DNA from: an uncultured Alistipes sp.
Lineage (GTDB): Bacteria > Bacteroidota > Bacteroidia > Bacteroidales > Rikenellaceae
NCBI GenBank assembly: GCA_948736885.1
Contig: CAPXWY010000002.1
Coordinates: 147,938-193,861 of the forward strand
Direction of reading: 5' to 3'
DNA: 45,924 nucleotides
A program made the translations under genes and the position numbers. Below are positions 37,483-45,792 of this stretch, piece after piece. Below the pieces are notes generated by a model, which ran no database searches, had not been told where the DNA came from, and worked only from the letters and a program-made list of their open reading frames with translations. How positions within the stretch are numbered: position 1 is the stretch's first letter; every line of letters begins with the position of its first letter.

Positions 37483-39990
37483 ATGCGAGTCCGATTTCCA
37501 TACACGCTGCTCCTTCTGCTCTGCACGGTCGTCGCGGAACAGGACGCGCAGGCCCAGGGGCTCCGCTTCCGGAGCGCACCCCACCCCATCGACCAACGCA
37601 CCTCGTACGACGTATTCGACGGCGCCGCACCGCGCTACGACGGGTCGTTCGACATCGAATTCGACATGCAGATCTACCCCGAGCCCGAAGCCGAGGTAGG
37701 TTACGTGCTGCGCATTAAGGAAGAGTCGGGCGGCAGCATCTACAATCTGTGGTACGACGTTCGCGGCATCGACGCCTTCAAGTTCAACGAAGAAGGCAAA
37801 TGGAACCTCATCACCACGCGCATCGACCCCGAAGAACTGCTCGGCCGCCAATGGTTCCGCGTACGCATCGAATTCGACCTTGCGCAGGACTCCGTCCGCC
37901 TCACCGTCCACGACCGCACCCTGGCTGTGGGCCAAGCCGGACTGCCCGACACCTACCGCCCTGTGATCGTATTCGGCAAAAGCGACCATGTCATCGACGT
38001 ACCGGCCTTCGCCATCAAGAACCTGACGGTGGGCGGCAGCCGCAAACAACGCTTCCCCCTCAACCAAAGCCGGGGGGGGGAAATATTCAACGACAAGGGA
38101 CGGCCGACGGGGAAAGCGAGCCATCCCGAATGGCTGATCAACGACGCGTATTCGTGGAAGCACCGGGCGACATTCGCGTCGCACCAGCAGGCCGGCGCCA
38201 GCTACTCGGCTGAAAGCAACCTGCTCTACTATTTCAACCGCGATTCGCTCACGGTCTTCGATCTTACGGGCGACAAAGCCGCCGTCACCCTCTTCGGGCA
38301 TCCGGCGCCCATCGACATCGACCTGGGCATGAACTTCATCGACCCGGCCGAACACAAACTCTACGCCTACGAAGTGTACAAGGAGGGGCCCGACACCGCC
38401 GCCTCGGTCGCGGCGCTCGACCTGCGCTCGCTGACATGGGAGACCCGGTCGCGGCAGCGGCTCCCGAGCCAGCTGCACCACCATGCGGGCCGCTTCGACC
38501 CGGTGCGGCGCACCTACACCATCTACGGCGGATTCGGCCAGATGCGCTTCAGCAGCGATTTCTACCGCTATACGCTGGCGGACGACACGTGGGAGCGCAT
38601 CGAACTGCCCGAGAGTACATCGGCCTTTCCGCGCTACTTCGTATCCATGGGCTGCCGGCCCGAAGAAGAAGCGCTCTACCTTTTCGGGGGCATGGGCAAC
38701 GAATCGGGCGACCAGACCGTGGGCCGCACCTATTATTATGACCTGCACCGCTACGACCCGGCCGCCAAGCGGATCGAGAAGCTGTGGGAGATACCGTGGC
38801 AGGGGCCGAACGTGGTGCCGGTACGCAACATGATCCTGCACGACGGCCGGATCTACACCCTCTGCTACCCCGAGAGCGTCTCCGACTCCTACCTGCGGCT
38901 TTACCGCTTCTCGCTGGACGACGGCTCGTACGAAATCCTGGGCGACTCGATCCCCATCCGCTCCGACAAGATCGCCACCAACGCCAACCTCTATTTCAAC
39001 GAGCAGCGCAACGAACTGGTGGCCACCGTGCAGGAGTTCGACGACGACATCTCGTCGCGGCTGCACCTCTACACGCTGGCGTTCCCCGCCATTTCGGCCG
39101 CCGAACTGGCCGAACTCGACCGCATGCAGGCACGGCCGCGCGGGAGATGGCTGACCGCAGGCATCGCAGGCCTGCTGCTTGCGGCAGCAGGCGGCCTACT
39201 CTTCTATCGCAAAAGAATCGCCCGGAGAAGCCCGGAAGCGGAACGAAGCGCTGCCGAGGCGGAGACGGCACCCGCCGCCGGACACCGCCCCAACTCGGTC
39301 TATCTTTTCGGCGACTTCCATGTCCGCGACCGGCGCAACCGCGACATCACCTACATGTTCTCCGCCCAGCAGAAACAGATATTCTGCCTTATCCTGCAAT
39401 ACAGCGTCGACGAAGGCATCTCGTCCAAACTGCTGAGCTGTCTGGTATGGCCGGAGAAATCGGAACTTCAGGTGAAGAACTCGCGCAACGTAGCCATCAA
39501 CCATCTGCGCAAGACCCTTCGCGAAATCGACGGTGTGGAACTGATCCACGAATCGGGACGCTTCCGCATCGTGCAGCAGGCGCCCTTCTACTGCGACCAC
39601 ACGCGCAGTTTCGAGATCGCAGCCGCCAAGGAACTCACCCCGGCGCTGCGCGACGAACTGGTGGGCATCGTCTCGCGGGGCAAGTTCCTGCAATTCTTCG
39701 ATCTCTCGCTTTTCGACGCTTTCAAAAAGGAACTGGAACTGCGGCTCGAACCGCTGCTGCTGCGCGAGATCGCCCAGTCGTTCGGGCGCAGCGAACACGG
39801 CGCCACGCTGGCCTTCGCCGGCGCCATTTTCCGCATAGACCCCCTCAACAACGAAGCATTCACGCTGAAAATCAAGACGCTGCTGCTGTTGAAACGCACC
39901 GAGGAGGCCGTCGTATGCTACAAGAATTTCACCACCGAGTACAAACACGCCCTCGGTATCGACTATCCGGTGCCGTTCCGCGAAATGTAG
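37483..39990 (+). CDS. Membrane-spanning kelch-sensor / SARP-type transcriptional regulator
   Basis: The 835-residue protein has an unusual order. A signal peptide (1-25) leads to a lectin-fold (LamG/concanavalin-like) segment at about 35-185. A kelch-type propeller follows at about 200-540 (HHHAGRFDPVRRTYTIYGGF, ALYLFGGMGNESG). One transmembrane helix lies at about 555-574. The cytoplasm holds an OmpR/SARP-type winged helix at about 605-700 (FSAQQKQIFCLI, LSCLVWPEKSELQVKNSRN, INHLRKTLREIDG) and a helical, BTAD-like tail. There is no kinase or receiver domain. It is divergent from the mannan PUL, so it probably senses mannan products and activates that operon directly. A G9 run at codons 197-200 invites frameshifting. 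Confidence 0.82.
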   Translation: MRVRFPYTLLLLLCTVVAEQDAQAQGLRFRSAPHPIDQRTSYDVFDGAAPRYDGSFDIEFDMQIYPEPEAEVGYVLRIKEESGGSIYNLWYDVRGIDAFKFNEEGKWNLITTRIDPEELLGRQWFRVRIEFDLAQDSVRLTVHDRTLAVGQAGLPDTYRPVIVFGKSDHVIDVPAFAIKNLTVGGSRKQRFPLNQSRGGEIFNDKGRPTGKASHPEWLINDAYSWKHRATFASHQQAGASYSAESNLLYYFNRDSLTVFDLTGDKAAVTLFGHPAPIDIDLGMNFIDPAEHKLYAYEVYKEGPDTAASVAALDLRSLTWETRSRQRLPSQLHHHAGRFDPVRRTYTIYGGFGQMRFSSDFYRYTLADDTWERIELPESTSAFPRYFVSMGCRPEEEALYLFGGMGNESGDQTVGRTYYYDLHRYDPAAKRIEKLWEIPWQGPNVVPVRNMILHDGRIYTLCYPESVSDSYLRLYRFSLDDGSYEILGDSIPIRSDKIATNANLYFNEQRNELVATVQEFDDDISSRLHLYTLAFPAISAAELAELDRMQARPRGRWLTAGIAGLLLAAAGGLLFYRKRIARRSPEAERSAAEAETAPAAGHRPNSVYLFGDFHVRDRRNRDITYMFSAQQKQIFCLILQYSVDEGISSKLLSCLVWPEKSELQVKNSRNVAINHLRKTLREIDGVELIHESGRFRIVQQAPFYCDHTRSFEIAAAKELTPALRDELVGIVSRGKFLQFFDLSLFDAFKKELELRLEPLLLREIAQSFGRSEHGATLAFAGAIFRIDPLNNEAFTLKIKTLLLLKRTEEAVVCYKNFTTEYKHALGIDYPVPFREM
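38072..38080 (+). repeat. Poly-G (G9) tract in the regulator gene
   Basis: Nine consecutive Gs form codons CGG-GGG-GGG-G of residues 197-200 (R-G-G-E). Loss of one G brings a TGA at 38135-38137; gain of one brings a TGA at 38211-38213. Both would truncate the protein before its membrane helix and DNA-binding domain. Confidence 0.85.
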
Positions 39991-40000
39991 GCACAGCGGT

Positions 40001-41209
40001 CTAACGCATCAACAGCGAGGAATCGCCGTAGGAGAGAAAACGGAAATCGTGGTCCAGGGCGTAGTCGTAGATGCGGCGCCAGTCGTCGCCCACATAAGCC
40101 GCGACGAGCAGCAGCAAGGTCGACGAAGGCTGGTGGAAATTGGTGATGATGCGGCTGACGATGCGGAACTCGTAACCCAGCGGAGTAATCATGATCTGCG
40201 TGGCGGATTTCAGCCGGTCGAGTCCCCGGGCATCCATGTAGGCAAGCAACTCGGACAACGCATCGCGCCCCGAATAGTCATGCGGGATGTCGTAGAGCTC
40301 CCATTGGCCGACGACGCGCCCGGCATCGGGCGTTCCGGCGGTGCGGATGCGCCAGGCGAGGGCCGCCAGCGATTCGAGCGTACGCACCGACGTGGTTCCC
40401 ACGGCCGTGACATGCCCCAACTTCTCCAAAAGCCGCGCCACCGTATCGCGCCGCACCTCGAAGTGCTCGGTGTGCATCGGATGGCGGGCGGCGTCCTCCT
40501 CCTTGACGGGCAGAAAGGTGCCGGCGCCGACATGGAGCGTCACCTCCTCGAAGCCGAAGCCGCGGGTCTTCATGGCGTCGATGAGCTCCGGCGTGAAGTG
40601 GAGCCCGGCCGTCGGCGCAGCGACCGAACCCTCGAACCGGGAATAGACGGTCTGGTAACGCGTATTGTCGATCTCCTGGCTTTCACGATTGAGATAGGGC
40701 GGAATCGGAATGCGCCCCAGATGCTCCAGAAGCTGCCCGAAAGTCAGCGGCACCGACCACTCGAAGCGCACGATGCGCTCGCGGCCCTCCTCGCCGACCA
40801 GCAAGGCCCGCAGCTGTGCGGGCTGCCCGTCGTACTCGAAATCGATCGCGACATGGCCCTCCTTCCACTTCTTGACGTTGCCCACGATGCACGACCACTC
40901 GCAGCAGCCCGTCACGGCGAACGCCCGCTCGTAGTCGGCCGGAGCGTGGGGCTCCAGGCAGAAGACCTCGATGCGTGCACCCGAGGGCTTGTGCATGATG
41001 ATGCGCGCCCGGATCACCTTGGTATTGTTGAAGACGAGCAGTTCGCCCGCCGGCAGCTCCCCGGCAATGTCGCGGAAGCGGCTCTCGCCGATGGCCCCGG
41101 CGCGCCACACCAGCAGTTTCGATGCGCTCCGCTCGGCAAGCGGAAATTTGGCGATGCGCCCGTCGGGCAGGTCGTAGCAGTAGTCGCCGATAGCTATGTG
41201 TCGTTCCAT
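40001..41209 (-). CDS. queA: S-adenosylmethionine:tRNA ribosyltransferase-isomerase QueA
   Basis: The 402-residue enzyme transfers the ribosyl part of S-adenosylmethionine to preQ1 in tRNA to make epoxyqueuosine. Conserved segments include GELLVFNNTKVIRARI, SVAAPTAGLHFTPELI, TLHVGAGTFLPVKEEDA, VGTTSVRTLESLA and the C-terminal TNFHQPSSTLLLLVAAYVG. It is somewhat longer than E. coli QueA (about 356). The start is MERHIAIGDYCYDLP; in-frame codons upstream overlap the divergent promoter. It converges with the regulator gene, with 10 nt between stops and no obvious terminator. Confidence 0.95.
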   Translation of the reverse strand: MERHIAIGDYCYDLPDGRIAKFPLAERSASKLLVWRAGAIGESRFRDIAGELPAGELLVFNNTKVIRARIIMHKPSGARIEVFCLEPHAPADYERAFAVTGCCEWSCIVGNVKKWKEGHVAIDFEYDGQPAQLRALLVGEEGRERIVRFEWSVPLTFGQLLEHLGRIPIPPYLNRESQEIDNTRYQTVYSRFEGSVAAPTAGLHFTPELIDAMKTRGFGFEEVTLHVGAGTFLPVKEEDAARHPMHTEHFEVRRDTVARLLEKLGHVTAVGTTSVRTLESLAALAWRIRTAGTPDAGRVVGQWELYDIPHDYSGRDALSELLAYMDARGLDRLKSATQIMITPLGYEFRIVSRIITNFHQPSSTLLLLVAAYVGDDWRRIYDYALDHDFRFLSYGDSSLLMR

Positions 41210-41229
41210 TTTTATCTGCAATCGTGCCG

Positions 41230-41255
41230 CAAAGTTACTATTTTTTGTAACTTTG
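41230..41255. promoter_or_regulatory. Palindromic divergent promoter of queA and nadB
   Basis: CAAAGTTAC (41230-41238) and GTAACTTTG (41247-41255) form a perfect 9-bp inverted repeat with an 8-nt T-rich centre. Each arm contains TAACTTTG reading outward, an exact -7 box for queA (minus) and for nadB (plus). Leaders would be about 16 and 20 nt. Neither side has a clear -33 TTTG. Confidence 0.65.
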
Positions 41256-41279
41256 TACCGCTTTAAAGCTCGCATTCCC

Positions 41280-42842
41280 ATGAAAACCGACTTTCTGGTC
41301 ATCGGCTCCGGCGCTGCGGGCCTCTCGTTCGCGCTGAAAGCCGCCGCCTACGGACATGTCACCGTCGTGACCAAGGGCGAAATGACCGAATGCAACACCA
41401 ACTACGCCCAGGGCGGCATCTGTTCGGTGACCTACGAACCCGACACCTTCGAGAAGCACATCCGCGACACGCTGGTGTGCGGTGCCGGCAAGTGCAACGA
41501 GAAAGCCGTGGAACTGGTCGTGCGGCGCGCTCCGGAACTGATCGGCGACCTGATCGCCTGGGGCACGCGCTTCGACAAGACGCCCGACGGGCGCTTCGAA
41601 CTCAATCGCGAAGGAGGACACACCGAACACCGCATCCTCCACCACGAAGACCTCACGGGGGCCGAAATCGAACGGGCGCTCGTCGAATCGGTGCGCCGGC
41701 ACCCCAACATCACGGTGCTGGAACACCGCTTCGCCATCGACCTGCTGACGCAGCACCACTTAGGCGAATTCGTCACGCGCCACACCCGCGGCCTGGCCTG
41801 CTTCGGCGCCTACGTGCTGAACGAAGCGACCAACGAGATCGAGACGATGCTTTCGAAATTCACGGTCGTGGCGACGGGAGGCTGCGGCAACATCTACTCC
41901 ACGACCTCCAATCCGGTGGTGGCGACGGGCGACGGCATAGCCATGTGCCACCGCGCCAAGGCCATCACGGAGAACATGGAATTCATCCAGTTCCACCCCA
42001 CGACGCTCTACAACCCGGGCGAAAAGCCCAATTTCCTCATCACCGAAGCGATGCGCGGATTCGGAGCCATCCTGCGGCTCCGGTCGGGCGAGGAGTTCAT
42101 GGACAAGTACCACCCCATGAAGTCGCTGGCCCCGCGCGACGTGGTGGCCCGCGCCATCTACAGCGAGATGACCAAACGGGGCGAGGACTACGTCTACCTG
42201 GACGTCACCCACAAGGACCCCGAAGCCGTACGGAGCCACTTCCCCAACATCTACGAGAAGTGCCGTTCGATCGGCATCGACATCACGCGCGACCTGATTC
42301 CGGTGACTCCGGCGGCGCACTACTGCTGCGGAGGCGTGAAGGTCGACACCGACGGGCAGACCTCGGTCAAACGTCTTTATGCGCTGGGCGAAACCTCCTG
42401 CACCGGATTGCACGGAGCCAACCGCCTGGCCTCCAACTCGCTGATCGAAGCGGTCGTCTACGGCGACCAGGCGGCGCGCCACGCGGCGGCGCAGCTGGAC
42501 AAGACGGAGTTCCAGGAAGGCATTCCGGACTGGGACTTCGAAGGCACGCAGCACACCGAGGAGATGCTGATGATCATCCAGTCGAAGCGCGAGATGCAGA
42601 CCATCATGTCGAACTACGTAGGCATCGTACGCTCGAACCTCTCGCTCAAACGCGCCATGCGGCGCCTGTCGACCCTCTACGAAGAGACCGAGGAGCTCTA
42701 CGGCAAGACCAAGCCCAACCGCGAACTGTGCGAACTGCGCAACATGATCGCCGTGGCCTACCTGGTCATCAAGCAGGGCCGCGAAATCAAGGAATCGGTG
42801 GGCTGCCACTTCAACATGGACTACAAACAAAGTGAAAAGTAA
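41280..42842 (+). CDS. nadB: L-aspartate oxidase
   Basis: The 520-residue flavoenzyme oxidises L-aspartate to iminoaspartate, the first step of de novo NAD synthesis. The FAD-binding FLVIGSGAAGLSFALKAA is at the N-terminus. NYAQGGICSV, QFHPTTLYNPG, AHYCCGGVKVDTDGQTSV, GLHGANRLASNSLIEAVVYG and the C-terminal helical domain (RRLSTLYEETEELY) all match. nadA and nadC are not in the window. The last codons (QSEK-stop) lie inside the GTGAAAAGT-rich arm of the downstream inverted repeat. Confidence 0.96.
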   Translation: MKTDFLVIGSGAAGLSFALKAAAYGHVTVVTKGEMTECNTNYAQGGICSVTYEPDTFEKHIRDTLVCGAGKCNEKAVELVVRRAPELIGDLIAWGTRFDKTPDGRFELNREGGHTEHRILHHEDLTGAEIERALVESVRRHPNITVLEHRFAIDLLTQHHLGEFVTRHTRGLACFGAYVLNEATNEIETMLSKFTVVATGGCGNIYSTTSNPVVATGDGIAMCHRAKAITENMEFIQFHPTTLYNPGEKPNFLITEAMRGFGAILRLRSGEEFMDKYHPMKSLAPRDVVARAIYSEMTKRGEDYVYLDVTHKDPEAVRSHFPNIYEKCRSIGIDITRDLIPVTPAAHYCCGGVKVDTDGQTSVKRLYALGETSCTGLHGANRLASNSLIEAVVYGDQAARHAAAQLDKTEFQEGIPDWDFEGTQHTEEMLMIIQSKREMQTIMSNYVGIVRSNLSLKRAMRRLSTLYEETEELYGKTKPNRELCELRNMIAVAYLVIKQGREIKESVGCHFNMDYKQSEK

Positions 42843-42965
42843 AAGGTGAAAAGGGAAAGGCATTTCAGGAATCCGGTGCATGTTTACGGCCTTTCCCTCC
42901 TTACTTTTCACCCCTCCACTTCCCACTTTTAACCGTTCACTTTTAACCTTTCACTTTTCACTTTA
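42829..42965 (+). repeat. TTTCAC/GTGAAA inverted-repeat array between nadB and prfC
   Basis: The left arm (42829-42861) is built of GTGAAAAG-type units. The right side (42889-42965) carries TTTTCAC units in the opposite sense. GGGAAAGGC (42853-42861) pairs exactly with GCCTTTCCC (42889-42897). The right part ends 4 nt before the prfC ATG and matches the leaders of cls and recN. It can fold into a long imperfect hairpin and might act as a terminator for nadB. Confidence 0.65.
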
Positions 42966-42969
42966 AGAA

Positions 42970-44553
42970 ATGGCTTTGCAAGACGAAATAGCACGGCGCC
43001 GCACCTTTGCGGTAATCGCCCACCCCGACGCAGGAAAAACGACCCTCACGGAGAAACTGCTCCTGTTCGGCGGCGCCATCCATGTGGCCGGAGCGGTCAA
43101 GAGCAACAAGATCAAGAAAGGCGCCACCTCCGACTTCATGGAGATCGAACGCCAGCGCGGCATTTCGGTGGCCACGGCCGTCATGGGATTCGAATACGCC
43201 GGATGCAAGATCAACATCCTCGACACCCCGGGACACGAAGACTTCGCCGAAGACACCTACCGCACGCTCACGGCCGTCGACTCGGTCATCATCGTCATCG
43301 ACGGCGCCAAGGGCGTCGAGGCGCAGACGCGCAAGCTGATGGAGGTGTGCCGCATGCGCAAGACGCCGGTCATCGTCTTCATCAACAAACTGGACCGCCC
43401 CTCCAAGGAGCCTTTCGACCTGCTGGACGAGGTGGAACGCGAGCTGCGCATCCGCGTGCGGCCCCTGGCATTCCCCATCTCCAACGGCCCGACCTTCAAG
43501 GGAGTCTACAACCTCTACGAAAAACACCTCTCGCTCTTCACCTCGGACGAGAAGCTCACGGCCGACGCTTCGACGGTCGAAATCCGCGACCTGCAAGCTC
43601 CCGAGCTGGCGCAACATATCGGCGAGAAGTTCGCCGAACAACTGCGGCAGGACGTCGAGCTGGTGGAGGGCGTCTACGACGCATTCGACCGCGAGGCCTA
43701 CCTGCGCGGCGAGCTGGCACCCGTATTCTTCGGCTCGGCAGTCAACAACTTCGGCGTGCGCGAACTGCTGGAGTGCTTCGTACGCATCGCCCCCGCGCCG
43801 CGCCCGGCGCCCACCGAGAGCCGCACGGTAGAACCGCAGGAGGGCAAGATGACGGGTTTCGTCTTCAAGATACACGCCAACATGGACCCCAACCACCGCG
43901 ACCGCATCGCCTTTCTGAAGATATGCTCCGGCATGTTCGAACGCAACAAGAACTACCTCCACGTGCGGAGCGGCAAGCAGATGAAATTCTCGTCGCCGAC
44001 AGCCTTCATGGCGGAAAAGAAATCGGTGATCGACCAGGCCTGGCCGGGCGACATCGTGGGTCTGCACGACACGGGCAACTTCAAGATCGGCGACACCTTC
44101 ACCGAGGGCGAGACGCTCAAGTTCACGGGCATTCCGTCGTTCGCACCCGAGCAGTTCCGCTACATCGAGAATGCCGACCCGATGAAGTTCAAGCAGCTGG
44201 CCAAGGGCATCGACCAGCTGATGGACGAAGGCGTGGCGCAGCTCTTCACCAGCTCCCTCAACGGCCGCAAGATCATCGGCACGGTGGGTGCGCTCCAGTT
44301 CGAAGTGATCCAATACCGCCTGGAACACGAATACAATGCTTCGTGCCGCTGGGAACCGATTTCGATCTACAAAGCCTGCTGGATCGAGAGCGACAACGCC
44401 GAACAGCTGGCCGACTTCAAGAAACGCAAGCACACCAACATGGCCGTGGACAAGCATGGCCGCGATGTTTTCCTGGCCGACACGAGCTACGCACTGGCGC
44501 TGGCGCAGGAGAACTTCAAGGACATCCGCTTCTCTTTTGCGAGCGAGTTCTGA
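42970..44553 (+). CDS. prfC: Peptide chain release factor 3
   Basis: The 527-residue GTPase removes RF1/RF2 from the ribosome after peptide release. The P-loop [20 protein letters not shown], the switch region with [22 protein letters not shown] and FINKLDRP are intact. The C-terminal domains carry [19 protein letters not shown] and [11 protein letters not shown], typical of RF3 rather than EF-G. Length matches E. coli RF3 (529). Confidence 0.97.
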   Translation: MALQDEIARRRTFAVIAHPDAGKTTLTEKLLLFGGAIHVAGAVKSNKIKKGATSDFMEIERQRGISVATAVMGFEYAGCKINILDTPGHEDFAEDTYRTLTAVDSVIIVIDGAKGVEAQTRKLMEVCRMRKTPVIVFINKLDRPSKEPFDLLDEVERELRIRVRPLAFPISNGPTFKGVYNLYEKHLSLFTSDEKLTADASTVEIRDLQAPELAQHIGEKFAEQLRQDVELVEGVYDAFDREAYLRGELAPVFFGSAVNNFGVRELLECFVRIAPAPRPAPTESRTVEPQEGKMTGFVFKIHANMDPNHRDRIAFLKICSGMFERNKNYLHVRSGKQMKFSSPTAFMAEKKSVIDQAWPGDIVGLHDTGNFKIGDTFTEGETLKFTGIPSFAPEQFRYIENADPMKFKQLAKGIDQLMDEGVAQLFTSSLNGRKIIGTVGALQFEVIQYRLEHEYNASCRWEPISIYKACWIESDNAEQLADFKKRKHTNMAVDKHGRDVFLADTSYALALAQENFKDIRFSFASEF

Positions 44554-44578
44554 CCGGCGGACCGAATGTCCGCAAACG

Positions 44579-44614
44579 AAAACCCCTTCCGGCTTGTGTC
44601 CGGAAGGGGTTTTT
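44579..44614. terminator. Bidirectional terminator between prfC and tatC
   Basis: AACCCCTTCCGG (44581-44592) and CCGGAAGGGGTT (44600-44611) form a 12-bp stem with A-run and T-run at the two ends. Confidence 0.88.
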
Positions 44615-44631
44615 CTATGGCGAATCCCGTT

Positions 44632-45477
44632 TTACGAACGCTCCTTTGCCTCCACGCGCGCCACGATGCGGATGCTTGCTTCATAAAGCCAGCAGAGCGG
44701 AACGATGACCAGCAACAAGCTGAACAAGTCGGGCGGGGTGATGACGGCGGCCAACACCAGCAGTCCGACGAAGGCGTGCCGCCGGTAACGGCGCATCAGA
44801 TCGGCGGTCACCAGCCCCATGCGGGCCAGAAAATGCACCAGAACAGGCAGCTGGAAAACCAAAGCCGAGCCGAACGACGTAACAACGACCATCGAAAGAT
44901 ACTGCCCCGCGTCGATCATGTTGACGATCGAGGGGCTGGCCTCGTAGTTGATGAAGAAGCCGACCGAGAGGGGCACGATGATGAAATAGCCGAACAACAA
45001 CCCTGCGAAGAAGAGCAGCGAGACCCACAGAACGAAACGGTGCGCAGCGGCCGTCTCGCGCGGGGTGAGGGCCGGCCGGACAAAACGCCAGAACTCCCAC
45101 AAGACATAGGGCATGGCCAGAGCCAGGCCCGTGAGCAGGGAGATTTTCATGTGGAGATTGAACTGCCCGGCCAACGAAGTGTTGATGAAGCGGAAATCGA
45201 GGTTCGAGGCGTCGAACGCCCGGGCATCGACCCCGAGCGACCAACCCGTCCACGCATCGATCCGCGCGCAAAGAAGCTGCAAGCCCTCGCCGAACGTCAG
45301 CAGCAGCCGGTTGGTCGGGAAATCGGCGCTGCGCGGTCCGAAAAGCACGCAATCGATCAACAACTCACGGCTGAAAAAGGCCGCCGCCGCGACCAGCACG
45401 ACCGCAAGCACACTCCGCACCAGGTGCGGGCGCAAGGCGGCCACGTGGCCCCAGAAGTCGAGTTCGTCGCTCTGCAC
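44632..45477 (-). CDS. tatC: Sec-independent protein translocase TatC
   Basis: The 281-residue inner-membrane protein binds twin-arginine signal peptides and, with TatA, moves folded proteins to the periplasm. Six transmembrane helices are visible. Signatures are LDFWGHVAALRPHLVRSV at the N-terminus and LTGLALAMPYVLWEFWRFVRPALTPRE. A longer first periplasmic loop (about 45-105) than in E. coli is present. The start codon is GTG; a TAG lies just upstream in frame, so no longer product is possible. It follows tatA by 93 nt. Confidence 0.95.
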   Translation of the reverse strand: MQSDELDFWGHVAALRPHLVRSVLAVVLVAAAAFFSRELLIDCVLFGPRSADFPTNRLLLTFGEGLQLLCARIDAWTGWSLGVDARAFDASNLDFRFINTSLAGQFNLHMKISLLTGLALAMPYVLWEFWRFVRPALTPRETAAAHRFVLWVSLLFFAGLLFGYFIIVPLSVGFFINYEASPSIVNMIDAGQYLSMVVVTSFGSALVFQLPVLVHFLARMGLVTADLMRRYRRHAFVGLLVLAAVITPPDLFSLLLVIVPLCWLYEASIRIVARVEAKERS

Positions 45478-45570
45478 GGCTAAAAATCAAGGATGGATTC
45501 GGCGATCATCGCGCCCCCGGCAGACCGCAGCCGGCCGCAACACGGAAGCGCACACAACGATGACCGCAAA

Positions 45571-45756
45571 TCATTCTGCGTCTTTGTCGTCTTTTTTGTC
45601 CTGCTCTTTGCCGTCGGTGTTCATGGCGTCCTTGAACTCCTTCACGCCGCGGCCCATCCCCCGCATCAGCTCGGGAATCCGCTTGCCGCCGAAGAGCAGC
45701 AGCACGACCAGCACAATGATTACGAGCTGCCCGGTCCCTATCACGCACGGATACAT
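45571..45756 (-). CDS. tatA: Twin-arginine translocase subunit TatA
   Basis: The 61-residue protein has one N-terminal membrane helix (about 8-22, GQLVIIVLVVLLLFGG), the FG hinge (LLFGGKRIPELMR), an amphipathic helix (GMGRGVKEFKDAM) and a charged tail (KEQDKKDDKDAE). It oligomerises to form the Tat pathway. An ATG directly upstream (45759) would add one Met and cannot be excluded. It is the first gene of a tatA-tatC pair. Confidence 0.93.
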   Translation of the reverse strand: MYPCVIGTGQLVIIVLVVLLLFGGKRIPELMRGMGRGVKEFKDAMNTDGKEQDKKDDKDAE

Positions 45757-45784
45757 CATGGTTTTCGAAATTTGGTCCGATAGA

Positions 45785-45792
45785 CAAAGATA
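45785..45792 (-). promoter_or_regulatory. -7 element for tatAC
   Basis: TATCTTTG on the minus strand matches the consensus. A CTTG at 45816-45813, 20 nt upstream and inside the terminal repeat, is a one-mismatch -33. The leader would be about 22 nt. Confidence 0.6.

Noticed and set aside
37483..39990. Hybrid two-component system regulator
   Set aside because: No histidine kinase, ATPase or receiver motif is present between the membrane helix and the DNA-binding domain.
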